Positions 26,619-37,049 of a stretch of DNA of 64,000 nt are shown piece after piece. Numbering within the stretch: the stretch's first letter is position 1; every line of letters begins with the position of its first letter. The stretch lies in assembly GCF_041529975.1 (NCBI RefSeq), contig NZ_CP168030.1:3038001-3102000 (forward strand), in the 5' to 3' direction. The notes beneath the pieces are model-generated. The model saw only the letters and a program-made list of their open reading frames with translations. It had not been told where the DNA came from and did not search any database. This DNA is from Microbacterium maritypicum (GTDB taxonomy: Bacteria > Actinomycetota > Actinomycetes > Actinomycetales > Microbacteriaceae). The position numbers and the translations under genes were made by a program.

Positions 26619-28103
26619 TCAGCGATCGAGCCAGCGCAGAGGGATGTCGATGACCACCTCTGTGCCCTCGCCATCGCTTCCGTGCCACTCGATTGTGCCG
26701 CCCAGCTCCCCCTGGATGAGGGTACGGATGATCTGTGTACCGAGGCCCTGACCGATCCGACCCTCGGGGAGACCGAGACCGGTGTCGCGCACGGTGACGC
26801 GGAGGTTCTCCTCGGTCCGGGCGGCGTCGATGGTGACGATGCCCTCCTGGCCGGCGAGACCGTGCTCGACGGCGTTCGTGACGACTTCGGTGAGCGCGAG
26901 AGCGAGGGGGGTCGCGTACTCGCTCGGAAGCACCCCGAACCGCCCTGTCGACTGCGTGCGCGCGCGCGTGTTCGGCGCCGAGGCGACCTCGGCCACGAGC
27001 TTGAGCACCCGGTGGAAGACCTCGTCGAAATCGACCTTCTGCGTGAGGCCCTGAGCGAGGGTGTCGTGGACGACCGCGATCGCATCGACGCGACGCATCG
27101 CCTGCGTGAGGGCATCACGGGCCTCATCGGAATGGGTGCGGCGCGCCTGGATACGCAGGAGCGACGCCACGGTCTGGAGGTTGTTCTTCACACGATGGTG
27201 GATCTCGCGGATCGTCGCGTCCTTGGTGATGAGCTCCTGCTCCTGATGCCGCAGCTCCGACACGTCGCGACAGAGCACGATCGCGCCGATGCGCGTCCCA
27301 TGGTCCTTCAACGGGATCGCGCGCAACGACACCGTGACGCCTCGCGCCTCGATGTCGGTCCGCCAGGGAGCGCGGCCGGTCACCACGACGGACAGGGATT
27401 CATCGACCTGCCGGGAGGGTGGGACGAGCCGAGTGGTGACCTCGGCGAGGGACTCCCCTTCGAGCTCGTCATCGAACCCCATGCGGTTGAACGCAGACAG
27501 TGCGTTCGGGCTGGCGAACGTGCTGATCCCGTCGACGTCGATCCGGATGAGGCCATCCGACGCGCGCGGAGCGCCCCGACGCGGTGACGTCGGTGCAGTG
27601 AGGTCGGGGAAGCTGCCGTCCGCGATCATCCGGAACAGATCGTTCGCGCACTCGTCGAAAGTGATCTGCTGGCGAGACGGAGTGCGCAACTCGCCCAGGT
27701 TGGTGTGCCTGGTCACCACGCCGATCACGGTGGGCCCGGCATCTGCGCCGCGTCGTTCGCTCACGATCGGCACGGCGCGCACCCTGGTCGGGGTCTCCTC
27801 GAACCAGTCCGGCGACGACGAGTCCACGATCTCGGCCGACTCGAAGGCGCCCTGGACCTGCGTGCGCCACTGCGGTCGCACCCGCTCACCGACGATGTCA
27901 CGGTAGAACAGCGTCGCTGCCCCGCTCGGCCGTGCATGAGCGACCGCGATGAAGGTACCGTCCTCCGTCTGAATCCAGATGACGATGTCCGCCGACGCGA
28001 GATCGGCGAGGAGCTGCCCGTCACCGGCGAGTCGGTGCAGCCACTCGACGTCGCTGTCGGTCAGGAGACCCTGGGCATGGGCGAGATCACTGAGGGTTGA
28101 CAC
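26619..28103 (-). CDS. pdtaS: cytosolic sensor histidine kinase PdtaS-like
   Basis: 494 residues. A GAF-like N-terminal domain (about 1-165) and a PAS domain (about 180-290) come first. The HisKA_2/HWE-type phosphoacceptor is IHHRVKNN with His302/303, and an HATPase domain follows (ALTEVVTNAVEH, DTGLGLP, GLGTQII). No membrane segment is present. The M. tuberculosis homologue Rv3220c phosphorylates the ANTAR antiterminator PdtaR and senses copper, NO or c-di-GMP in published work. No pdtaR partner lies in this window, as in M. tuberculosis where it is unlinked. It starts with GTG and a leaderless TAGGCT -10. Confidence 0.92.
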   Translation of the reverse strand: MSTLSDLAHAQGLLTDSDVEWLHRLAGDGQLLADLASADIVIWIQTEDGTFIAVAHARPSGAATLFYRDIVGERVRPQWRTQVQGAFESAEIVDSSSPDWFEETPTRVRAVPIVSERRGADAGPTVIGVVTRHTNLGELRTPSRQQITFDECANDLFRMIADGSFPDLTAPTSPRRGAPRASDGLIRIDVDGISTFASPNALSAFNRMGFDDELEGESLAEVTTRLVPPSRQVDESLSVVVTGRAPWRTDIEARGVTVSLRAIPLKDHGTRIGAIVLCRDVSELRHQEQELITKDATIREIHHRVKNNLQTVASLLRIQARRTHSDEARDALTQAMRRVDAIAVVHDTLAQGLTQKVDFDEVFHRVLKLVAEVASAPNTRARTQSTGRFGVLPSEYATPLALALTEVVTNAVEHGLAGQEGIVTIDAARTEENLRVTVRDTGLGLPEGRIGQGLGTQIIRTLIQGELGGTIEWHGSDGEGTEVVIDIPLRWLDR

Positions 28104-28109
28104 CCCACC

Positions 28110-28115
28110 AGCCTA
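28110..28115 (-). promoter_or_regulatory. leaderless -10 element of pdtaS
   Basis: TAGGCT, GGTGGG, GTG on the minus strand. Confidence 0.5.
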
Positions 28116-28127
28116 CGGTCAGATCCG

Positions 28128-28514
28128 TCAGAGGATGGCCAGGGACGTCGCACGCCAACGCCGATCGATGCCGTCCAGCCGGATGGCGACCGCGCGCGTA
28201 CGCCCCGGCCCCGCCACCACGACGACGGCTTCGATCACGCCGTCGGTCGGCTCGGCCACGCGCAGCGACCTGATCGCGAACGCCGGTCGTGCCGGAGCGA
28301 CACCCCGTGCGCTTCGCGCTCTCGCCGAAAGGTTGGCTCTGGTGACCAGGCTCCGGTAGGCATCCTCACTGAGCCATCGAGCGAGCTGATCGACCTCCCG
28401 GATCCCGGCGAGAGCCTCGAGGACGCCGGTGGTGAGACTCCGCAGGAGCGGTGCGGGATCGGGAAGTTCGCTGGTCGGCGTGGGCTGGGCGGCGAAGTAC
28501 TCGTGAGGCATCAT
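28128..28514 (-). CDS. Rv3235-family protein
   Basis: 128 residues of an actinobacterial family without assigned function. The pattern is a Pro-rich N-terminus (SELPDPAPLLRSLTTGVLEAL), a helical region with VDQLARWLSEDAYRSL and a C-terminal beta part with AFAIRSLRV and RRWRATSLAIL. Position between pdtaS and secA matches Rv3235. Two tandem ATG codons are possible. The first, at 28514, was taken, with GAGAG upstream. The neighbouring 28515-28644 gap holds only the promoter of the next gene. Confidence 0.78.
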   Translation of the reverse strand: MMPHEYFAAQPTPTSELPDPAPLLRSLTTGVLEALAGIREVDQLARWLSEDAYRSLVTRANLSARARSARGVAPARPAFAIRSLRVAEPTDGVIEAVVVVAGPGRTRAVAIRLDGIDRRWRATSLAIL

Positions 28515-28631
28515 GTCGAACTCTCGGTCGGGGAGGTCTGGAAGTCCGTCAGTACAGCACCGCGTCGTCCCCCGGCGGGGGCGCATCGAGCAACTATGTG
28601 GATAACTCGTACGTGAGATCCGGCCGTCGCC

Positions 28632-28637
28632 TACGCT
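28632..28637 (+). promoter_or_regulatory. leaderless -10 element of the 207-residue hypothetical gene
   Basis: TACGCT, CTGTCGG, GTG, with a 7-base spacing. Confidence 0.5.
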
Positions 28638-28644
28638 CTGTCGG

Positions 28645-29268
28645 GTGCACTGGGATCGTCTGTTCGAAGACCTCGAAGGCCAGCTGGCGTCGGACTGGGA
28701 GGCGGAGCGGGCCGTGCTCGACGCCGAGTCCGAGCGACTACGGATCGCGAAGCTGGACCTGCGCGGCCGCCTCCGGACGTTGTGCAGCGCCGGCACCGAC
28801 GCGACGATCGACCTCGTGAACGGACGACGGCTGCCTGTCACACTCCAGGCACTCGGAGCAGACTGGCTCGCCGTGGCCTCACGCGATGTCGGCGGCTCCC
28901 GCCACACGACGGACACGGCAGCATCGGCACTGATCCTCCCTCTACACGCCGTCGCCGGCATCACGACGGACCACGGCATGATCCTGGCGAGCCTCGACGA
29001 CTCTGCGACGGAGGTACACCCGCTTCGCGAGCGGATGACACTCGGGTTCGTGCTGCGGGATCTCGCTCGACGACGGGTCCCTGTGCACATCAGCGTGCAC
29101 GTCGGCGACGACGCCCACGGCACGATCGACCGTGCAGCAGCGGATCACCTCGATCTGGCGCTGCATGATCCGGGGCAGGCGCGTCTCGCCGGAGCTGTGC
29201 ACGGCTTCCGCATCATCCCGTTCTCAACGCTCGTCGCCGTGCGCACCCCGGGAGATCAGCTGCGGTGA
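28645..29268 (+). CDS. conserved hypothetical protein, 207 residues
   Basis: I do not recognise a named family. The N-terminus is an amphipathic helix rich in Glu/Asp/Arg (WDRLFEDLEGQLASDWEAE). A beta-rich body follows with alternating hydrophobic strands, a DLVNGRRLPVTLQALGADWLAV segment reminiscent of an Sm/SH3-like barrel, and VPVHISVHVGDDAHGTIDR. No signal peptide or membrane segment. GTG start with a leaderless -10. The 3' end overlaps the convergent helix-turn-helix gene by 13 bases. It sits at the head of the SAF/CpaE-like block, so a shared role is possible but unproven. Confidence 0.72.
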   Translation: MHWDRLFEDLEGQLASDWEAERAVLDAESERLRIAKLDLRGRLRTLCSAGTDATIDLVNGRRLPVTLQALGADWLAVASRDVGGSRHTTDTAASALILPLHAVAGITTDHGMILASLDDSATEVHPLRERMTLGFVLRDLARRRVPVHISVHVGDDAHGTIDRAAADHLDLALHDPGQARLAGAVHGFRIIPFSTLVAVRTPGDQLR

Positions 29269-29534
29269 GCCGAGGAGGTGCCCCAGACCTCCGGAAAGCT
29301 CGCGACCTGCGACTGTCTCCACAACGCCATGCGGCGGGCGTTCTCCGATTCCTCTGCCAGGTAGCCCTCGAGACTCGACTCCTCGACTCGCCAGCGCGGC
29401 GGCGATCCGAGTTGCGCTCCGCGGAGCCTTCCTTCATGGAGGAGGTCGATCACCTCGTCCACACCGATGCTCAGGAGTTCGGCCACCTGTGCGGGGGCGA
29501 GGAATCGCGACGCGGGCCGGGTCGGGGGTGCCAT
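29256..29534 (-). CDS. BldC/excisionase-like helix-turn-helix protein
   Basis: 92 residues. The N-terminal MerR-type winged helix reads FLAPAQVAELLSIGVDEV, then LHEGRLRGAQLGSPPRWRVEESSLEGYL, the standard pattern of helix_turn_helix_17 (excisionase/BldC-like) proteins. It likely binds direct repeats in DNA as a regulator rather than acting as a phage excisionase, because no integrase is nearby. The ATG at 29534 follows GGAGAAT. Its 3' end overlaps that of the hypothetical gene. Confidence 0.82.
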   Translation of the reverse strand: MAPPTRPASRFLAPAQVAELLSIGVDEVIDLLHEGRLRGAQLGSPPRWRVEESSLEGYLAEESENARRMALWRQSQVASFPEVWGTSSAHRS

Positions 29535-29631
29535 CCCCCCATTCTCCACGACGGGATCAGGAGGATCAGGCGCTCCGCGGTCCTGTGGATAACCGGCGGA
29601 GCACATCCGGGATTTCTGTGACGATATCGCC

Positions 29632-30252
29632 ATGGCTTCCCTCTCTCGCCCTCGGCGTGCGTTCTGGGGCGACACCCGCTTCCTCGTCGGGATCGTTCTG
29701 GTCGTGCTCTCCATCACCGCAGTGTGGCTCATCGTCACCGGATCCGACCAGGCGCGGCCGGTGCTCCGAGCCGACCGCACCATCGTGCAGGGCGAGAGGC
29801 TGAGTGCGGGCGACTTCCAGGTGATCGAAGTCGGGCTGGGCCTGTCCGGCGACGACTACCTCGGCCCCGAAGATCTGCAGCCCGGTCAGGTCGCGGCGCG
29901 CACACTCACGAAGGGCGAGATCGTGCCGACGGCTGCGCTGGCTGATGCCGACCGAGACCGCAGCACCACCATCGTGGTCGAGAGCAGCACCGGGATCCCC
30001 GGCGAGGTACAGGCCGGTTCGGTGGTCGACGTCTGGTTCGCCCCACCGCTCGACGACGGGCGCACGTACGACACTCCGCGAATCCTCGTCACGGATGTGG
30101 TCGTCCGCGACGTGATCGAGTCGAACGGCATGCTGGCAGATACCGCGGCCAGGCTCGAACTCGTGATCGACAGGAGCGATACAGCCGATGTGCTCGCCGC
30201 GATCACCGGAGGCGCAGCACTCTCCGTCCTCCCGGTCGGGGCCGGCTCGTGA
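29632..30252 (+). CDS. SAF-domain membrane-anchored protein (CpaB/FlgA-like)
   Basis: 206 residues. One N-terminal membrane helix (about 15-38) is followed by an SAF domain with the start pattern RADRTIVQGERLSAGDF and the LTKGEIVPTAAL turn. CpaB and FlgA proteins of this class chaperone pilus or flagellar assembly outside the membrane. The gene overlaps the next by 4 bases (GTGA). No pilin, TadA ATPase or TadB/C membrane proteins are visible in the window, so an assignment to a Tad pilus is only suggestive. Confidence 0.82.
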   Translation: MASLSRPRRAFWGDTRFLVGIVLVVLSITAVWLIVTGSDQARPVLRADRTIVQGERLSAGDFQVIEVGLGLSGDDYLGPEDLQPGQVAARTLTKGEIVPTAALADADRDRSTTIVVESSTGIPGEVQAGSVVDVWFAPPLDDGRTYDTPRILVTDVVVRDVIESNGMLADTAARLELVIDRSDTADVLAAITGGAALSVLPVGAGS

Positions 30253-31496
30253 CGGCTGTCGTCGTGGCGATCCCGGAACCGCGCGCCAGCGAACTGGCTG
30301 CGGAGTTGGAGATGGAGGGAGTCACCGTACTCGCCATCCTGCCTCTGCCCGCCGCCGATCTCGAGCTCCCTCGTGACGCCGAGGCGATCATCGTGACGGC
30401 CGCACGTGCAGTACTCACGGCCGAGCTGGTTTCCACCTGCGATCGGGCGGGAGTCCGCATCCTCCCACTCGGGGGTGCCGACAGCCGCCTGCTCGGACGA
30501 CTCGGCTTGTCTGCCGCGTTGCCGCCCGAGGCGGCCGGCTGGGAGGTCGCGGCGGCGTTGCGCGCCGATGCCGACCACGTGAGCGCACCTCGATCACGCC
30601 ATCCGCACCGGGTCATCGCCGTGTGGGGGCCGCACGGCGCACCGGGCCGCTCCAGGATCGCCATCGAGCTCGCGGTGGAACTCGCACGGTCCGGCCGCAC
30701 CACCGCCCTGGTCGACGCCGATACGGTCGCTCCATCACTCGCGCTGCTGCTCGGGCTCAGCGACGACGCACCCGGGATCGCTGCGGCCTGCCGTCGTGCC
30801 GAGCGAGGCACCCTCGACGCGACGGAGCTGACTCGACTCGCCACGACGGTCGCCACCGGCGGCGGCGAGGCGGTCGAGGTGCTCGCCGGTATAAACCGCC
30901 CGAGCCGGTGGCCGGAGCTGGGGGCGGCCCGTCTCCGAATGGCTTTGGGCGCGTGTCGGGAGTGGCGGGAAGAGACGGTCGTCGATGTGGCGGGAGCCTT
31001 CGATGCAGACGACGAGGTGACCTACGATATCGCCGGCCCTCGACGCCATGCCGCGACGTCGGCGACGCTGAGCGAAGCCGATCTGATCGTCGCCGTGGCC
31101 GCAGCCGATCCTCTGGGTATCAGCCGATTCCTCCGGGATCACGCAGAAGTCCGCCGGCTCACCGCGCCGACGCCGGTTTCGGTCGTCGTCAATCAGGTCC
31201 GGCCGGGACCGCTGGGGATCGATGCCCGCGGGCAGGTGCGACGCACGCTCGAGCGGTTCGCGGGAATCACGGACGTCACATTCCTCCCGTTCGACCAGCG
31301 CGCTGCCGATGCCTCGTTGCTGCATGCCCGCCCGATGACGGATGTCACACCGCGCTCGACGCTCGTCGCCGGCATTCGAGGGCTCGCGGCGACGCTGTCT
31401 CCCGTCGACGCGGAGCCCGCTACTGCCGGTAGCTCGCGAGGAAGTTCCCGAGTCGCTCGACGGCTTCGCTCAATACTCGGGGCTCGGGGAGCGTGA
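30249..31496 (+). CDS. CpaE/MinD-like P-loop ATPase
   Basis: 415 residues. An N-terminal receiver-like or degenerate domain (1-110, VVVAIPEPRASELAAELE) precedes a MinD/ParA-type ATPase. It shows IAVWGPHGAPGRSRIAIELA in the P-loop place, where the usual KGGxGKT is altered to GPHGAPGRS, and LVDADTVAPS as the switch/Walker region. The deviant P-loop lacks the standard Gly-Lys-Thr, so ATP hydrolysis may be weak or lost. It is coupled to the SAF gene. Its last 77 bases overlap the opposite-strand aminotransferase gene. The Arg/Ser-rich tail encoded there may be dispensable. Confidence 0.8.
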   Translation: MTAVVVAIPEPRASELAAELEMEGVTVLAILPLPAADLELPRDAEAIIVTAARAVLTAELVSTCDRAGVRILPLGGADSRLLGRLGLSAALPPEAAGWEVAAALRADADHVSAPRSRHPHRVIAVWGPHGAPGRSRIAIELAVELARSGRTTALVDADTVAPSLALLLGLSDDAPGIAAACRRAERGTLDATELTRLATTVATGGGEAVEVLAGINRPSRWPELGAARLRMALGACREWREETVVDVAGAFDADDEVTYDIAGPRRHAATSATLSEADLIVAVAAADPLGISRFLRDHAEVRRLTAPTPVSVVVNQVRPGPLGIDARGQVRRTLERFAGITDVTFLPFDQRAADASLLHARPMTDVTPRSTLVAGIRGLAATLSPVDAEPATAGSSRGSSRVARRLRSILGARGA

Positions 31497-32646
31497 CGAG
31501 TCGGAGGTGGTCAGGGGTCGCCCAGTTGAAACCCGTCCCCTGCACCAGGAGGATGTGCTCCGAGACGAGCAGGTCGTAGACCAGGCGGGCGTCGTCCCGG
31601 ATCTCATGCACGTTCGGATCGAGACGCGGGAACGCATACAGTGCTCCCTGCGGCTTGACGCACGAGACCCCCGGGATCGACTCGAGGCCTTCCCACGCGA
31701 TGTCACGCTGTTCGCGCAGGCGACCGGTCGGGGCGATCAGCGCGTCGATGGACTGTACGCCCGACAGCGCCGCCTGCACCGCGTGCTGGGCGGGAACGTT
31801 CGGACACAGTCGCGTCGACGCCAGCAGCGTGATGCCCTCGATGAATCCCTTGGCGTGGCCCTGCGGCCCGGTGATGACCATCCAGCCCGAGCGGTAGCCC
31901 GCGACACGATAGGTCTTGGACAGCCCGTTGAATGTCAGGCAGAGCAGATCGGGAGCGAGGGTCGCGGTGGGGATGTGCACGGCGCCGTCGAACAGAATCC
32001 GGTCGTAGATCTCATCCGACAGCAGCAGGAGCTCATGTTCACGAGCGATCTGCACGAGCCCCTCGAGGATCTGGCGCGAGTACACGACGCCGGTGGGGTT
32101 GTTCGGGTTGATGATGACGAGAGCTTTGGTGCGCGGCGTGATCTTCGAGCGGATGTCCTCGAGATCGGGCTGCCACTCGTCATCCTCATCGCACAGATAA
32201 TGCACGGGCGTGCCGCCGGCGAGGCTGGTCATCGCTGTCCAGAGGGGGTAATCCGGGGCCGGGATGAGCACCTCGTCGCCCTCGTCCAGCAGCGCCTGCA
32301 TCGTCATGGTGATGAGCTCGGAGACGCCGTTGCCGAGATAGACGTCGTCGGGGTCGAAACGGGGAAAGCCCTCGATCTGCTCGTAGCGGCTCACGACCGC
32401 GCGGCGGGCCGAGATGATGCCCTTGCTGTCGCTGTAGCCATGCGCGGACGGAAGCGACGCAAGCATGTCGTGCACGATCTGATGAGGAGCATCGAAGCCG
32501 AAGATCGCCGGATTCCCGGTGTTCAGCTTGAGGATCTTGTGGCCTTCGGCCTCCAGACGCGCCGCCTCGACGAGCGCGTTTCCGCGGATCTCGTACAGGA
32601 CGTTCTTGAGCTTCGACGACTGGTCGAAGTTGCGCGTTGGTGTCAT
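31420..32646 (-). CDS. PLP-dependent alanine/aspartate-type aminotransferase (AlaA-like)
   Basis: 408-residue fold-type-I class I/II aminotransferase. The PLP lysine is in GLSKTYRVAGYRSGW, the PLP phosphate/pyridine sites are NPNNPTGVVY and SDEIYDR, and the substrate Arg is near HLRLVTLP. The N-terminal RGNALVEAARLEAEGHKILKLN is typical of AlaA/alanine transaminase-like proteins that make alanine from pyruvate and glutamate. The start at 32646 leaves 70 bases to the secA stop on the same strand, a gap that holds the secA terminator. Confidence 0.9.
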   Translation of the reverse strand: MTPTRNFDQSSKLKNVLYEIRGNALVEAARLEAEGHKILKLNTGNPAIFGFDAPHQIVHDMLASLPSAHGYSDSKGIISARRAVVSRYEQIEGFPRFDPDDVYLGNGVSELITMTMQALLDEGDEVLIPAPDYPLWTAMTSLAGGTPVHYLCDEDDEWQPDLEDIRSKITPRTKALVIINPNNPTGVVYSRQILEGLVQIAREHELLLLSDEIYDRILFDGAVHIPTATLAPDLLCLTFNGLSKTYRVAGYRSGWMVITGPQGHAKGFIEGITLLASTRLCPNVPAQHAVQAALSGVQSIDALIAPTGRLREQRDIAWEGLESIPGVSCVKPQGALYAFPRLDPNVHEIRDDARLVYDLLVSEHILLVQGTGFNWATPDHLRLVTLPEPRVLSEAVERLGNFLASYRQ

Positions 32647-32668
32647 CGACCAAGCCTACAGCGACGAA

Positions 32669-32700
32669 AGGAGGGCCAATCCACCCGGACTGGCCCTCCT
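32669..32700 (-). terminator. terminator after secA
   Basis: A 10-base perfect stem (AGGAGGGCCA / TGGCCCTCCT) with a 12-base loop lies 17 bases after the secA stop on the minus strand. The following bases CCTTTCG are moderately T-rich. Confidence 0.65.
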
Positions 32701-32716
32701 CTCCTCTGCGCGGGAG

Positions 32717-35527
<2,811 letters not shown>

Positions 35528-35652
35528 CTCCCTGTCAGTGGGTAAATCGCCGGCCGCCGGTGAACCCGACGCCAGGCATGCTTTGCCATGTTACCGGCCT
35601 GTGACCTGCACGTCGCCTGCACGAGCCTTCCACGAGAAGATCCGAATAGTTG

Positions 35653-35672
35653 CCGAGTATGCATATACTCGG
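35653..35672. promoter_or_regulatory. PadR operator overlapping a -10 box
   Basis: The inverted repeat CCGAGTAT-GCAT-ATACTCGG has perfect 8-base arms and contains a TATACT -10-like box (35664-35669). It lies 35 bases before padR, which has AGGGAG as ribosome site. This arrangement fits autorepression by PadR. Confidence 0.65.
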
Positions 35673-35706
35673 TATTGCATTCATCTCGACAACCAGGGAG
35701 CCCACC

Positions 35707-36327
35707 ATGTCGGTACGTCAGAGCCTGCTCGCGATCCTCGATCAGGGCCCCTGCTACGGCTATCAGCTGCGGCACGAATTCGACCGTCGCACCGGTTCCA
35801 CCTGGCCGCTGAACGTCGGACAGATCTACAACACGCTCGAGCGTCTCGAGCGTGACGGCCTCGTCGAGCGCGGGGATGCCGACGAGCAGGGTCATGTGTA
35901 CTGGCAGATCACGGATGCCGGCTCCGCCGAGGTCGCGCAGTGGCTCTCCTCCCCCGTGGTGCGGACGCAGGCGACGCGGGACGAGCTCGCGATCAAGCTC
36001 GCCGTGGCCGCGACGCTTCCCGGAGTCGACGTCGCAGCGGTCATCCAGTCGCAGCGCACGGCGTCGCTGCGACAGCTGCAGTCCCTGCAGCGGGCGAAGT
36101 ACGCCGGCGGTGACGCCGACGGTCCGGAGGAGCTCTCCTGGGCGCTGGTCGTCGATTCGATGATCTTCGCCGCGGAGGCCGAGGTGCGGTGGCTCGACCA
36201 CACGGAACAGCGCCTCGCCCTGCACCCGCGACAGGCGATGGCGCTCGAACTCGCGACCGAGCGCCCCAAGCGCGGGCGGCCCGCGAAAGCTGGTGCTCCC
36301 TTCGCGGATGCGGCTCCCTCACTGTGA
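35707..36327 (+). CDS. PadR-family transcriptional repressor
   Basis: 206 residues. The N-terminal winged helix has SLLAILDQGPCYGYQLRHEF and GQIYNTLERLERDGLVE, followed by a C-terminal Vir_act_alpha dimerisation domain (about 95-185). PadR repressors typically sense a small ligand and control a neighbouring transporter. Here the next two genes encode an ABC transporter and overlap by 4 bases, so it most likely regulates them and itself via the palindrome upstream. ATG 35707 chosen for AGGGAG and family start. Confidence 0.92.
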   Translation: MSVRQSLLAILDQGPCYGYQLRHEFDRRTGSTWPLNVGQIYNTLERLERDGLVERGDADEQGHVYWQITDAGSAEVAQWLSSPVVRTQATRDELAIKLAVAATLPGVDVAAVIQSQRTASLRQLQSLQRAKYAGGDADGPEELSWALVVDSMIFAAEAEVRWLDHTEQRLALHPRQAMALELATERPKRGRPAKAGAPFADAAPSL

Positions 36328-37049
36328 GCGCCGAGACGGTCCTGCGACTGGTCGGGGTGACGCAGCAGTACGGGAACGGCGCGACGGCGGTGTCGGCACT
36401 CTCGGGTGTCGACCTGGAGGTTCGCCGCGGGGAGCTCGTCGCCGTCATGGGTGCCTCCGGCTCCGGCAAGTCGACTCTGCTCGCCATAGCCGGCGGTCTC
36501 GCTCGACCCACCACCGGTGAAGTCGTCATCGAGGGCGCGTTCCTCAGCGAACAGAGCGCCGCGGAGGTCGCCCGCCTGCGTCGACGTTCCCTCGGTTTCG
36601 TCTTCCAGGACTTCAATCTGATCCCCACGCTCACCGCCATCGAGAACGTGACACTCCCGCTGGAACTCGACGGCTTCCGCACCCGGGTCGCCCGCCGCGC
36701 GGGGAAGGACGCTCTGCAGTCCGTCGGCCTGGCGGACAAGCTCGACTCCTATCCGGACGATCTCTCCGGAGGTCAGCAGCAGCGCATCGCGATCGCTCGC
36801 GCCGTGGTCGGCGGACGACGACTCATCCTCGCCGACGAGCCGACGGGCGCATTGGATTCCGTCACCGGCGAACTGGTGCTCCGGATGCTCCGCGGACGAG
36901 TGGATGCGGGTGCGGCGGGCATCCTCGTCACGCACGAGGCGCGCCATGCGGCATTCGCCGACCGGATCGTGTTTCTCCGGGACGGGAGGATCGTCGACGA
37001 GACCCGGCGCGACGACGCCGAGGTGCTGCTGAGCGGGACGGGCCGATGA
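36324..37049 (+). CDS. ABC transporter ATP-binding protein (MacB/LolD-like)
   Basis: 241 residues. Walker A is GASGSGKST (43-51), followed by the Q-loop FVFQDFNL, the signature LSGGQQQR, Walker B RLILADEPTGALD and the H-loop LVTHEARH. Such ATPases power FtsX/MacB-type mechanotransmission rather than channels. The GTG at 36324 overlaps the padR stop and the gene overlaps the permease by 4 bases. All three are probably translated in series. Confidence 0.92.
   Translation: MSAETVLRLVGVTQQYGNGATAVSALSGVDLEVRRGELVAVMGASGSGKSTLLAIAGGLARPTTGEVVIEGAFLSEQSAAEVARLRRRSLGFVFQDFNLIPTLTAIENVTLPLELDGFRTRVARRAGKDALQSVGLADKLDSYPDDLSGGQQQRIAIARAVVGGRRLILADEPTGALDSVTGELVLRMLRGRVDAGAAGILVTHEARHAAFADRIVFLRDGRIVDETRRDDAEVLLSGTGR

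Noticed and set aside
29256..29534. Helix-turn-helix gene as a phage excisionase with a mobile element
   Set aside because: No integrase, attachment repeat or tRNA is nearby, and the protein fits the BldC-like regulator class equally well.
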